From the NCBI GenBank assembly GCA_037414955.1, contig JBBEWH010000014.1, positions 61,811 through 125,810 on the forward strand: 64,000 nt of DNA, given 5' to 3'. The DNA comes from Phytohabitans sp037414955. GTDB taxonomy: Bacteria; Actinomycetota; Actinomycetes; Mycobacteriales; Micromonosporaceae. Numbering within the stretch: the stretch's first letter is position 1; each line of letters opens with the position of its first letter. Below the pieces are notes generated by a model that ran no database searches, was not told the origin of the DNA, and was given only the letters and a program-made list of their open reading frames with translations. Of the stretch, positions 48,561 to 58,335 are shown in pieces. The position numbers were made by a program, and so were the translations under genes.

Positions 48561-49244
48561 TCAGCCGCGGAAGACCGTCGCGGAGCGGCGCTCGTACCAG
48601 CGGGCCAGTTGCTCGCCGGCGCTCAGGACGTGGGCGTGCATCGCGCGTCGTGCCGCCTCGGCGTCCTCGGCCCGCAGGGCGGCCAGGATGCGCTCGTGCT
48701 CGGCGAAGTTGTCCTGGCGGTGGCGCGGGTTGTCCTGCAGCACGAGCGCGGAGACGTTGCGCGGGAACGCCTCGTTGATCTCCCGGATCACCCGCGCCAG
48801 CCGCTCGTTGCCGGCGACCTGGTGGATGAGCGTGTGGAAGCGGTCGTTCGCCGCGTGGGAGGAGGGGTTGGGGGGCGCGTCGCCGGGGCGCAGCAGCTCG
48901 TTGGTGTCGCGCAGCTCGTCGAGCACGTCGCGGGTGATCCGGTCGACGGCCCGCACGCAGGCGAGGCCCTCCAGCTCGGCGCGCACCTCGTACGCCTCGC
49001 GGACCTCCCACGGCGCGGGCACCCGCACGACGGCGCCACGGTTGGGCACCACCTCGATCAGGCCACCGGCCTGCAGCTGGCGCAGCGCCTCGCGGACCGG
49101 GGTGCGACTGACACCGAGCGTCTTGGCCAGCTCGGCCTGGCGCAGCTGGGCGCCGATCGGGATCTCGCCGGACATGATCCGCGCCCGGATCGCGGCGGCG
49201 GTCTCGTCAACGAGCGCGCTACTCGCGCCAACTGCGGTGTCCAT
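48561..49244 (-). CDS. GntR-family (FCD) transcriptional regulator
   Basis: A 227-residue regulator. The winged helix covers ~12-78 (L-V-D-E-T-A-A-A-I-R-A-R-I-M-S-G-E, then L-G-V-S-R-T-P-V-R-E-A-L-R-Q-L) and the all-helical FCD ligand-binding domain ~85-215, with the metal-coordinating pattern A-N-D-R-F-H, H (A-E-H-E-R-I) and H-A-H-V-L. FCD regulators sense carboxylates or amines and usually repress nearby catabolic genes. It is divergent from the copper amine oxidase gene, with operator-like sequences between them; the same palindrome, ATTGGATCCAAT, precedes the Rieske operon and the importer operon. It is therefore the likely regulator of the locus. Confidence 0.9.
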   Translation of the reverse strand: MDTAVGASSALVDETAAAIRARIMSGEIPIGAQLRQAELAKTLGVSRTPVREALRQLQAGGLIEVVPNRGAVVRVPAPWEVREAYEVRAELEGLACVRAVDRITRDVLDELRDTNELLRPGDAPPNPSSHAANDRFHTLIHQVAGNERLARVIREINEAFPRNVSALVLQDNPRHRQDNFAEHERILAALRAEDAEAARRAMHAHVLSAGEQLARWYERRSATVFRG

Positions 49245-49315
49245 CTATGCCTCGTCTGAAAGGTGCGCGCCGGTGGGGGTTCAAAGCGGACGCCAGGTTA
49301 GCAAGCGCCCACAAC

Positions 49316-49348
49316 TTTGGATCCACTTACTCTACCTTAGTATCCAAT
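49316..49348. promoter_or_regulatory. GntR operator boxes 2a/2b
   Basis: TTTGGATCCACT at 49316-49327 and TTAGTATCCAAT at 49337-49348 each match the ATTGGATCCAAT box with two or three mismatches. Their starts are 21 bases apart, two helical turns. They lie in the 123-base divergent promoter region between the GntR gene and the copper amine oxidase gene. Confidence 0.7.
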
Positions 49349-49367
49349 CCACCGATAGGATCGGCCG

Positions 49368-51227
49368 ATGAGGTCCCACCCCCTTGACCCGCTGAGCGCC
49401 GACGAGATCGCCCTCGCGGTCGCCGCCGCCCGCGCGGACGGCCGGCTCGGCGCCCGCACCCGGTTCTGGGGCGCGACCCTCGACGAGGCGCACGCCCGGC
49501 GGGCGCTCACGGGCACCCGGCTGAGTCTGGTCGCGCTGAGCGCGGAGGCCGCCTGGGAGATCGACGTCGTGATCGTCGACGGCACGGCCAGCTGCGTGGA
49601 CTGGCGGGCGCTCGACCCGCGCCGCCCCGGCATCACCTCGCAGGAGGCCCGCGCCGCCGCCCAGGCCTGCCGCGACAGCCCGCTGTTCCGGCAGGCGCTG
49701 GCCAAGCGCGGCATCCACGACGTCTCGCTCGTCATGATCGACGCGGAGTCGATGGGCGGATTCGAGCCGGAACGGTACAAGGACCGCCGGCTCACCTGGG
49801 GCACGGTCTGGCACCGCACGACCGAGGACGACAACGGGTACGCGCGGCCGGTGCAGGGCGTCGTGCCGATCATCGACATGCACACGATGGAGGTCCTGGA
49901 GGTCGAGGACCACGGCGTCATCCCCGTCTCCGACGAGGCCGCGCCGCTGGCGAGCCGCACCACGCGCGAGGGCCTCAAGCCGCTCGACATCGTGCAGCCG
50001 GACGGGCCGAGCTTCACCGTCGACGGCTGGCGGGTCAGCTGGCAGGGCTGGACGTTCCGGGTCGGGTTCACGCACCGCGAAGGGCTGGTCCTCTACGACC
50101 TGGAATTCCTCGGCCGCCCGGTGCTCGCGCGGGCGGCGTGCAACGAGATGTACGTGCCGTACCTCGACGCCAACTCCACCCAGTACCGCAAGAACTTCTT
50201 CGACTGGGGCGAGTACGGCGCCGGCCCGCTGACGAACTCGCTGGCGCTGGGCTGCGACTGTCTCGGCGTCATCCACTACTTCGACGGCGTCTACCTCGAC
50301 GGGGCCGGCGAGGCCACCACGATCCCGCAGGCGATCTGCATGCACGAGGAGGACGCCAGCATCCTCTGGAAGCACAACGACCTGCGCCGCGGCGTCAGCG
50401 AGGTGCGCCGCTCCCGCCGGCTGATCGTCTCGAACTTTCAGACCGTCGCCAACTACGACTACGGCTTCTACTGGTCGCTGTTCCAGGACGGGCGGATCGA
50501 ACTGGAGGTCAAGCTGACCGGCATCCTGTCCGCCTCCGGCATCGAGGAGGGCGCGGCGGTGCCGCACGGCCGGGTGGTGGCGCCGCGCGTGCAGACCCCG
50601 ATCCACCAGCACTACTTCGGCATCCGGCTGGACACCGCCATCGACGGCCCGCTCAACCGGCTCGTCGAGGAGCACGCCGAGCCCGAGCCGGACCCGGCGC
50701 TCAACCCCTACGGCAACGCCGTGCGCTATGTCCGCACGCCACTGACGACCGAGACCGGGCGCCGCACCGACCCGGGCACCGCGCGGCACTGGCGGGTCGA
50801 GAGCACCACCACAACCAACCGGTACGGCGAGCCGACGGCGTACCGCGTGAAGCTCCCCGACACCACGCGCGTCTTCGGGCGGCCCGACTCGGTGATGGCG
50901 CGGCGGGCGCCGTTCGTGCACGAGCACCTGTGGGCGACGCCGTACGACGAGGCGGAACGCTTCATCGGCGGGCAGTACCCGAACCACGCCGAGCCGGGCG
51001 AGGACGGGGTGCACGCGTGGCAACGCCAGCGGCGCTCGATCCACGGCGTGCCGCTGGTCCTCTGGCCGGTCCTCGGCACCCACCACCTGCCGCGCCCGGA
51101 GCAGTGGCCGGTCATGCCGGTCGACACCATCCACCTGGTCCTGGAACCCGACGGCTTCTTCGACCGCAACCCCGCGCTGGACATCCCCGCCCCGGCCCCC
51201 ACCACCGACTCCTGCTGCGCCGACTAG
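49368..51227 (+). CDS. Copper amine oxidase (topaquinone enzyme)
   Basis: A 619-residue copper-containing amine oxidase with all key residues: the topaquinone-precursor Tyr363 in A-N-Y-D-Y, the catalytic base Asp279 in F-F-D-W-G-E-Y, copper ligands His413 and His415 in H-Q-H-Y-F-G, and a late His in T-H-H-L-P-R-P-E-Q-W-P-V-M. The Asp-to-Tyr distance of 84 residues equals that of the Arthrobacter enzyme (from memory). It converts primary amines to aldehydes with release of ammonia and hydrogen peroxide. There is no signal peptide, so it is cytoplasmic. The aldehyde dehydrogenase of the locus would take over the product. It is divergent from the GntR gene and controlled by operators at 49316-49348. 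Confidence 0.93.
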   Translation: MRSHPLDPLSADEIALAVAAARADGRLGARTRFWGATLDEAHARRALTGTRLSLVALSAEAAWEIDVVIVDGTASCVDWRALDPRRPGITSQEARAAAQACRDSPLFRQALAKRGIHDVSLVMIDAESMGGFEPERYKDRRLTWGTVWHRTTEDDNGYARPVQGVVPIIDMHTMEVLEVEDHGVIPVSDEAAPLASRTTREGLKPLDIVQPDGPSFTVDGWRVSWQGWTFRVGFTHREGLVLYDLEFLGRPVLARAACNEMYVPYLDANSTQYRKNFFDWGEYGAGPLTNSLALGCDCLGVIHYFDGVYLDGAGEATTIPQAICMHEEDASILWKHNDLRRGVSEVRRSRRLIVSNFQTVANYDYGFYWSLFQDGRIELEVKLTGILSASGIEEGAAVPHGRVVAPRVQTPIHQHYFGIRLDTAIDGPLNRLVEEHAEPEPDPALNPYGNAVRYVRTPLTTETGRRTDPGTARHWRVESTTTTNRYGEPTAYRVKLPDTTRVFGRPDSVMARRAPFVHEHLWATPYDEAERFIGGQYPNHAEPGEDGVHAWQRQRRSIHGVPLVLWPVLGTHHLPRPEQWPVMPVDTIHLVLEPDGFFDRNPALDIPAPAPTTDSCCAD

Positions 51228-51296
51228 CGAGCCACGCCCACCAGGAAACGAGACGTTCACATTCGGGACATCGGCGCGCAGCGGCCAGCGACGATA

Positions 51297-51329
51297 ATTG
51301 GATCCAATGTTGACCGAATTAGATCCCAG
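51297..51329. promoter_or_regulatory. GntR operator boxes 3a/3b
   Basis: ATTGGATCCAAT at 51297-51308 is identical to box 1. ATTAGATCCCAG at 51318-51329 is a second, weaker match. The starts are 21 bases apart, the same spacing as at 49316/49337. They lie upstream of the ABC-importer operon. Confidence 0.8.
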
Positions 51330-51361
51330 ATTGACGTGATGAGATACAGGAGATAGGTCCT

Positions 51362-52987
51362 ATGACCGAACGGCTCGTTTCGCGTCGCGCGCTGCTGCGC
51401 GGTGCCGGACTACTGGGTATGGGCGTCGGGGCCGGGATGACCGGCTTGCTGAGCGCCTGTGGCATCGCCGCCGACGAGAGCGACAGCGGCGGCGCGCGCA
51501 GCGGCGGCACGCTGACGCTGGCCATCGACGGCACCAGCGCCGTCAACGACCCGGCCTTCTACACCACGCTCGGCGACTGGATGGCGGTGGACTGCATCTG
51601 CCGCGGGCTGACCTTCATCTCCTTCGAATCCAACGAGCCGGAGCCGGACCTGGCGGAGAGCTGGACCCTCTCCGACGACCAGCTCACCTACACCTTCAAG
51701 CTCCGGCAGGGCGTGACCTTCCACGACGGTACCCAATTCACCTCGGCGGACGTGCTGGCCAGCCTGGGCCGGCAGTTCGACGAGAACGACAAGACGCTGC
51801 CCAAGGGCTCATCCCGGCCGCTGCGCAGCCTCGGCACCAACGTCGCCTCCCTGACCGCACCGGACGCCGCCACCGTGGTGCTGGTGCTCAAGGCCCCGGA
51901 CCGCACCGTGCTGGGCAAACTGTCGGACATCGGTGGCCGGATCATCTCCAAGGCGGCGCTGGACAAGTACGGCGCGGACATCGGCAAGAACCTGGTCGGC
52001 ACCGGGCCGTTCAAGTTCGCGTCGGCCAGCTCCGGCCAGTCCGTCACGCTGGAGGCGTTCGACGGGTTCCGGCTCGGCAAGCCACCGATCGACCGGCTGG
52101 TGCTGCAGCAGGTGACCGACCCGTCCACGATCGTCGGCTCGCTGCTGTCCGGCGACATCTCGGCGACCCAGTTCACCCCGTACTCCGCGCTCGACCAGCT
52201 CAAGGGCGACAAGGCGGTCACCGTCCACGACACTCCGAAGTGCTTCGACGCGTTCCTGATGATGGACGCCCGCCGGATCCCCGAGCTGGCCGTCCGCAAG
52301 GCGATCAACCTGGCCATCGACCGGCAGGCGATCATCGCGCAGGCGTTCTTCGGCGCCGCGGCGCTGCCGGACAGCTACACGGTCCCGCCCGGCATGACCG
52401 GCTACGACACCAGCCTCGCGGACCTGAGCACCACCAACGTCGAGGAGGCCAAGCGGCTCATCCAGGAGGCCGGCGCGACCGGCCGCCAGGTGCGGCTGAT
52501 GGCGGCCAGCGACAGCTGGCACCCGAAGGCGGCGCAGATCATCGCGCAGAACCTCACCGACATCGGGCTGAAGGTGGTCACCGAGTCCGTCGAGCCGGCC
52601 GCCTACTTCAACCGGCTGGTGAACCCGGACGACGAGGCCCACGAGATCATGATCTGGGAGCGCAACATCTACGTCCCGGACACCGACGACATGGTCGGCG
52701 CGCTGGCCCGGCCGTCCGGCGTCTACGGCGACTTCATCTCCGGCTTCACCACGCTCGACGGGGCGGCCACGTTCGCCGACGACCTGTTCGCCGCCAAGAA
52801 CCTGCCGGACGCCGGCGCGCGCGCCAAGGCGTACACCGAGATCCAGCGCCGCTGGGCGGAGAACTACATGCTGCTGTCGATGCTGGCCTACGCGGCCAAC
52901 CCGGTCGTCAGCGGCGCCAAGGTGCAGGGGATGAACGTCAAGGCCCTCGGCACCCACCGGTGCTACATGGACAAGGCGAGTGTCTAA
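51362..52987 (+). CDS. ABC importer substrate-binding lipoprotein (SBP_bac_5)
   Basis: A 541-residue extracytoplasmic solute-binding protein of the dipeptide/oligopeptide/nickel family 5. It begins with a twin-arginine signal (S-R-R-A-L-L-R-G) followed by a hydrophobic stretch and the lipobox L-L-S-A-C near residue 32, so it is a Tat-exported lipoprotein. The typical family motif L-A-E-S-W-T-L-S-D-D and Y-T-F-K-L-R-Q-G-V-T-F-H-D-G-T lies at ~97-120. It would deliver the substrate of the locus (a peptide-like or amine compound) to the permeases that follow. Its stop overlaps the GTG start of the next gene by 8 bases. The promoter has the GntR operator boxes 3a/3b. Confidence 0.9.
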   Translation: MTERLVSRRALLRGAGLLGMGVGAGMTGLLSACGIAADESDSGGARSGGTLTLAIDGTSAVNDPAFYTTLGDWMAVDCICRGLTFISFESNEPEPDLAESWTLSDDQLTYTFKLRQGVTFHDGTQFTSADVLASLGRQFDENDKTLPKGSSRPLRSLGTNVASLTAPDAATVVLVLKAPDRTVLGKLSDIGGRIISKAALDKYGADIGKNLVGTGPFKFASASSGQSVTLEAFDGFRLGKPPIDRLVLQQVTDPSTIVGSLLSGDISATQFTPYSALDQLKGDKAVTVHDTPKCFDAFLMMDARRIPELAVRKAINLAIDRQAIIAQAFFGAAALPDSYTVPPGMTGYDTSLADLSTTNVEEAKRLIQEAGATGRQVRLMAASDSWHPKAAQIIAQNLTDIGLKVVTESVEPAAYFNRLVNPDDEAHEIMIWERNIYVPDTDDMVGALARPSGVYGDFISGFTTLDGAATFADDLFAAKNLPDAGARAKAYTEIQRRWAENYMLLSMLAYAANPVVSGAKVQGMNVKALGTHRCYMDKASV

Positions 52988-53789
52988 ACTCGCGGCGGCG
53001 TCGTGGGCCGTGGTGGGCGGGTTCGTCCTGCTCGCCGCGGTCGGTCCGGTTTTCCTTACCCAGGACCCCGCACGGGGTACCAACGACACGCTGCTGCCGC
53101 TCGGCGCGGCCGGCCACCCGCTGGGTACCGACGATCTGGGCCGCGACCAGCTGGCCCGGATGGTCCACGGCGCGCGGCCGCTGCTGCTGGTCGCGTTCCT
53201 GGCGACGGCGCTGGCCGCCGGCCTCGGGATCAGCGCCGGCCTGGTCGCCGGCTACGCCGGCCGCTGGGTGGAGTGGGCGCTGATGCGCCTGATGGACCTC
53301 GCGCTGGCGTTCCCGTCCATGCTCCTGATCATCCTGATCGTGACGGCGTGGCGGCCCGGCGTGACCAGCCTCGTCGTCGGGATCGGCATCGCGCTGGCGC
53401 CCGGCCTCGCGCGGCTCGCCCGGGCACTCAGCGCCCGGGAGGCGCGGCGCGACTACGTGGTCGCCGCCCGGCTCGGCGGCGCCCGCGCGCCCGGCATCCT
53501 GCTGCGCGAGGTGCTGCCGAACATCGCCGGGCCGATGCTGGCCCAGACCGTGATGACGCTGTCGATCGCGGCCGGCTTCGCCGCCGGCCTGTCCTACCTG
53601 GGCCTGGGCATCCAGCCCCCGACTCCGGACTGGGGCTACATGGTGCAGGCCGGCCAGGAGTTCCTTTACTCCGCGCCCCGGCTGGTCGTGCTGCCGGCGC
53701 TGGCCACCCTGCTGTTCGTGGTCGCGTGCAACTTCGCCGGCGACGACCTGCGGGACCGGCTCGATCCCCGGGGCGGGGGCGCGGCATGA
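52980..53789 (+). CDS. ABC importer permease (DppC type)
   Basis: A 269-residue permease of the BPD_transp_1 family (DppC/OppC type), with about six hydrophobic segments. The N-terminal membrane helix and the R-G-T-N-D-T-L-L-P loop followed by H-P-L-G-T-D-D-L-G-R-D-Q-L-A-R are typical of DppC proteins, and the cytoplasmic coupling loop is E-A-R-R-D-Y-V-V-A-A-R-L-G-G-A. It starts with GTG, eight bases inside the end of the binding-protein gene, and its stop overlaps the ATG of the second permease (ATGA). Unusually, the DppC-type gene precedes the DppB-type gene; the usual order is reversed. Confidence 0.9.
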   Translation: MSKLAAASWAVVGGFVLLAAVGPVFLTQDPARGTNDTLLPLGAAGHPLGTDDLGRDQLARMVHGARPLLLVAFLATALAAGLGISAGLVAGYAGRWVEWALMRLMDLALAFPSMLLIILIVTAWRPGVTSLVVGIGIALAPGLARLARALSAREARRDYVVAARLGGARAPGILLREVLPNIAGPMLAQTVMTLSIAAGFAAGLSYLGLGIQPPTPDWGYMVQAGQEFLYSAPRLVVLPALATLLFVVACNFAGDDLRDRLDPRGGGAA

Positions 53790-54808
53790 CGCTGGTACTC
53801 AAGCGGCTGCTCGCGGTACCCCTGGTCATGCTGGCCCTGGCCACGCTGGTCTTCATCGCGATGCGCCTGCTGCCCGGCTCACCCGCGACCAGCCTCGCGG
53901 CCGGCGGCGCCACCCAGCAGACCGCCGCGGAGATCGCCGCGAACGAGGCCAAGATCAGCGCGGCGCTCGGGCTCGACAAGTCACTGGCCGAGCAGTACCT
54001 GACGTTCCTCGGCGACCTGGTGCGCCTCGACCTGGGCCGGTCCTTCTACGGCGGCAACGACATCACCGGCCTGCTCGGCGGCGCCCTGCCCGCCACCATC
54101 GAGCTCACCCTCGCCGCCATGCTGATCGCCGTTTCCATCGGCCTGGTCACCGGCGTGGTGGCGGCGCTGCGCAAGGACACCTGGGTCGACACGCTCACCC
54201 GCACCGTCGGCACGGTGAGCTTCTCGCTGCCCTGGTTCGCGCTCGGCGTGCTCGCCATCGTGATCTTCGGCGTCTGGCTGCGCTGGCTGCCGGTCATCGG
54301 CCGGCTGCCCAACGACCTGGACTACCACCCGCTGACCAACTTCGTCCTGGTCGACGCCGTGCTTCAGGACCGTCCCGAACTGGTCCTGCCGTGGCTGCGC
54401 CACCTGATCCTGCCGGCCACCACGCTCGCGCTGTCGATGGCCGGCTTCATCACCCGCATCGTGCGGGCCTCCGTGCTCGAGGTACTCGGCGACGAGTTCG
54501 TCCGCACCGCCCGCATGAAGGGCCTGTCGAACGTCGCGATCCTGCGCCGCCACGTGCTGCGCAACTCGTCGCTGCCGATCGTCACCGTGCTCGGGTTGCA
54601 GTTCGGGTCGCTGCTCGGCGGTTCGGTGATCACCGAGACGGTCTTCTCCTATCCCGGCGTCGGCAACCTGCTGGTCGACGGCATCCAGCAGCGGGACTAC
54701 CCCGTCGTGCAGGGCGCCGCGCTGGCCATCGCGCTGCTGTTCACCCTGGTCAACGTGGTCGTCGACCTGCTCTATCTGGCTCTCGACCCCCGGCTGCGGA
54801 AGGCGTGA
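53786..54808 (+). CDS. ABC importer permease (DppB type)
   Basis: A 340-residue permease of the DppB/OppB type with about six hydrophobic segments. The N-terminus (L-L-A-V-P-L-V-M-L-A-L-A-T-L-V-F, then R-L-L-P-G-S-P-A) is characteristic, as are a periplasmic region with A-A-L-G-L-D-K-S-L-A-E-Q-Y and the coupling loop E-F-V-R-T-A-R-M-K-G-L-S. It forms the transmembrane channel with the preceding DppC-type permease. The ATG overlaps the previous stop codon, and the next gene follows after only 2 bases. It is part of the importer operon under the GntR operator. Confidence 0.9.
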   Translation: MTLVLKRLLAVPLVMLALATLVFIAMRLLPGSPATSLAAGGATQQTAAEIAANEAKISAALGLDKSLAEQYLTFLGDLVRLDLGRSFYGGNDITGLLGGALPATIELTLAAMLIAVSIGLVTGVVAALRKDTWVDTLTRTVGTVSFSLPWFALGVLAIVIFGVWLRWLPVIGRLPNDLDYHPLTNFVLVDAVLQDRPELVLPWLRHLILPATTLALSMAGFITRIVRASVLEVLGDEFVRTARMKGLSNVAILRRHVLRNSSLPIVTVLGLQFGSLLGGSVITETVFSYPGVGNLLVDGIQQRDYPVVQGAALAIALLFTLVNVVVDLLYLALDPRLRKA

Positions 54809-54810
54809 GG

Positions 54811-55568
54811 ATGCACATCGTTCTGGTACACGGCGCCGGCGGTACCCCCACCACCTGGTCGGAGGTGCTGCCGCTGCTGACCGCCGCCGGCCGGTCGGCC
54901 GTCGCCGTCACCAACCCGATGCGGTCGCTCGCCACCGACGTCGCCCACACGGCCGCCGCCATCGACGCGCTCGACGGGCCGGTCCTGCTGGTCGGCCACT
55001 CGTACGGCGGCGCGGTCATCACCAACGCCGGCAACTCCCCCAAGGTCAAGGGCCTCGTGTACGTCGCCGCGTTCGCGCCCGACGAGGGCGAGACGGTGAG
55101 CGGGATCGTCGAGCGGTACCCGCCGGCCGAGGTGTCCAAGCACATGCGGCGCGGCCCGAACGGCGAGTGGGCCTCCGCGCACACCGACGCGTACTGGGCC
55201 GAGATCGGCTGGGACCTCACGCCCGCGCAGCGCGCGTCCTGGGACGCCGAGTCGCGGCGCGCCGAGAACGCCATCTTCACCGAGCCCACCGGCATACCCG
55301 CCTGGCGCGAGCTGCCCAGCTGGTACCTGGTCGCCGCCGACGACCGCACGCTGCGCCCCGAGATCCAGCGCGACATGGCCGCCCGCATGGGCGCCGACAC
55401 CGAGGAGGTACCCGGCAGCCACTTCACGCCCCGGGTACGCCCGCAGGCGGTGGTGGCGTTGATCGAGCGGGCCTTGGTGGGCGCGCGGAGCGAGCCTCGA
55501 CGGCCTGGACCGCCCCGCGGCGGCCCGGTCGCGAGCCCCGCGGTCGCGACCGAAAGGCGAGCACCGCG

Positions 55569-55572
<4 letters not shown>
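54811..55572 (+). CDS. Alpha/beta hydrolase within the importer operon
   Basis: A 253-residue alpha/beta hydrolase: oxyanion motif V-L-V-H-G-A-G-G-T at the start, nucleophile elbow V-G-H-S-Y-G-G-A (~70-77), and a C-terminal His in G-S-H-F-T-P. The pattern is that of salicylate-esterase/EstC-like enzymes acting on small esters or amides. It sits between the permease and ATPase genes of the importer, 2 bases after one and with a 4-base overlap (ATGA) with the other, so it is translated as part of the importer unit and probably hydrolyses the imported compound or its product. The last ~35 residues (R-R-P-G-P-P-R-G-G-P-V-A) are low-complexity and may be dispensable. Confidence 0.88.
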
Positions 55573-56548
<976 letters not shown>

Positions 56549-56549
<1 letters not shown>

Positions 56550-57544
56550 TGTCCCTTCCCACGCCCCTGCTGGAGGTCTCCGGGCTGCGCGTCGACTTCG
56601 GACGGACCCGGGCGGTGCGCGACGTCGACCTGGAGATCTTCGAGGGCGAGACGCTCGGCCTGGTCGGCGAGTCCGGCTGCGGCAAGTCGACGCTCGGCCG
56701 CACGCTGGTGCGCGCGATCGACCCGACGGCCGGCACGATCCGGTACCTGGGCCTGGACATCACCCGGCTGTCCGGTACGGCGTTCCGGCGCACCCGGGCC
56801 GAACTGCAGATGGTCTTTCAGGACCCGTTCGGGTCGCTGAACCCGCGACGGCGGGTCGCGGACATCGTCGCCGACCCGTTGCGGCGTGCGCGCGGCGCGT
56901 CGCGCGCCGCCGCGCAGGTGGTTGTCGACGAGTTGCTGGAGCGGGTGGGGCTCGGCGCGGAGGCCGGGGCGCGCCGGCCGCACGAGTTCTCCGGCGGGCA
57001 GCGGCAGCGCATCGGCATCGCCCGCGCGCTGGCGCCGTCGCCGAAGTTCATCGTCGCCGACGAGCCGGTGTCCGCGTTGGACGTGTCGATCCAGGCGCAG
57101 GTGATCAACCTGCTGGCCGACCTGATCCGGGACCGCGGGCTGACGCTGCTGTTCATCTCGCACGACCTGGGCGTGGTGCGGCACATCGCGGACCGGATCG
57201 CGGTGATGTATCTCGGGCAGATCATCGAGGTCGCCGGCCGGGACGCGTTCTTCGCCGGGCCGGCCCACCCGTACAGCGAGGCGCTGCTGTCCAGCGTGCC
57301 CACGGTGGACCGCTCGCCACGGCGGGAGCGGATCGAGCTCGCGGGTGAACCGCCGGACCCGGCCGCCCCGCCGTCCGGGTGCGCGTTCCACACCCGCTGC
57401 CGGTACGCCGTTTCCTCGTGCCACACGGATTCGCCGTCTCTCCGCCCCGTCGCCGACGGTCGTCTTGTCCGCTGTCACCTGCCGTTGCTTCCCCATGATC
57501 AAGGCGTCCCTCAAGTAGCTATAACGACGTTAGGGACGCCTTGA
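56549..57544 (+). CDS. ABC importer ATPase (DppF type) with a repeat-encoded C-terminus
   Basis: A 331-residue partner ATPase. Walker A G-E-S-G-C-G-K-S-T, signature F-S-G-G-Q-R-Q-R, Walker B F-I-V-A-D-E-P-V-S-A-L-D, switch H-D-L-G-V-V, then the C-terminal oligopeptide-type Cys cluster (G-C-A-F-H-T-R-C). The final residues, H-D-Q-G-V-P-Q-V-A-I-T-T-L-G-T-P, are translated from repeat copy 9, whose TGA at 57542-57544 ends the gene. The native end was probably near L-P-L-L-P. It overlaps the preceding gene and precedes the amidohydrolase-like gene. Confidence 0.9.
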
Positions 57545-57549
57545 TCATG
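57494..57549. repeat. Palindromic repeat, full copy 9 (56 bp)
   Basis: Outer arms CATGATCAAGGCGTCC and GGACGCCTTGATCATG are exact reverse complements, with inner CTCAAGTAG...CGACGTTAG. It supplies the last 17 codons of the DppF-type gene and its stop codon, and its final ATG is in frame with the downstream amidohydrolase-like gene. Confidence 0.92.
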
Positions 57550-57573
57550 AACGTCCGCCGCGAAGGAGTCTCG

Positions 57574-58335
57574 TTGATCATCGATGCGTACAACACCACC
57601 CAGGACGTGCGGGGGCGGTCGGACTACCTGACCGGCGCGCGGCCCGGCGAGGCGGCGCCGCCGTACGTGCCGTTCGACCCACGCCGCATCCTCGACCGGA
57701 TGGACGCGGCGGGCGTCGACCTGGCGATGGTCTGCTCGCTCGCCCAGCGGATCGAGAACGACTTCATCGTCGACCTGGTCAAGCGGCACCCGGACCGGCT
57801 GTTCGGCTTCGGCCAGGTGCTGCCGCAGGCCGACGACGCGCTCGACGAGATCGCCCGGATCGCCGACGCCGGGCTGTCCGGGCTGAAGCTGCACCCCAGC
57901 CTGCACGGCTATCACGTGGCCGACCACGGCCTGCTCGACCCGGTGTTCGAGGTGTGCGCCGAACGCGGCCTGCCGGTCCTGATCAATGCGCTGGACGACC
58001 CGTTCTGCGCGCCCCTGGCCATCGAGGAGATCGCCAAGCACCACCCCGACGTGCCGACGATCATCGCCCACATGGGCGCGGTGTGGAACGTGCCCGAAGC
58101 GATCATCGTCGCCGAACGGAACCCGCACATCTACCTGGAGACGTCCGCGACGCTGCTCAGCGACGTGCGCCGGGCGTACGCGCGGCTAGGGCCGGCCAAG
58201 ATACTCATGGGCAGTGAATGGCCGGGGTCGGACTTCGACCTGGAGCGCATGAAGATCGCCAAGGCGATTCCCGCTGTCGAGGATCGCGCGCTGGTCGAGG
58301 GCGGGAACATGGCGCGCATCCTGGGGCTGTCGTGA
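57574..58335 (+). CDS. Amidohydrolase-related TIM-barrel protein
   Basis: A 253-residue protein resembling the amidohydrolase_2 family: opens with I-I-D-A-Y-N-T (where active members have D-x-H-x-H), then G-F-G-Q-V-L-P, G-L-K-L-H-P-S-L, P-V-L-I-N, I-I-A-H-M-G and L-M-G-S-E-W-P-G-S-D-F. The first metal-binding His pair is absent, while a later His and Asp remain, so metal binding and catalysis may differ. The TTG at 57574 is preferred, because GAAGGAG lies 5 bases before it and gives the usual M-I-I-D start; the repeat-borne ATG at 57547 is in frame but has no ribosome site. The stop overlaps the GTG of the next gene. Confidence 0.82.
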   Translation: MIIDAYNTTQDVRGRSDYLTGARPGEAAPPYVPFDPRRILDRMDAAGVDLAMVCSLAQRIENDFIVDLVKRHPDRLFGFGQVLPQADDALDEIARIADAGLSGLKLHPSLHGYHVADHGLLDPVFEVCAERGLPVLINALDDPFCAPLAIEEIAKHHPDVPTIIAHMGAVWNVPEAIIVAERNPHIYLETSATLLSDVRRAYARLGPAKILMGSEWPGSDFDLERMKIAKAIPAVEDRALVEGGNMARILGLS

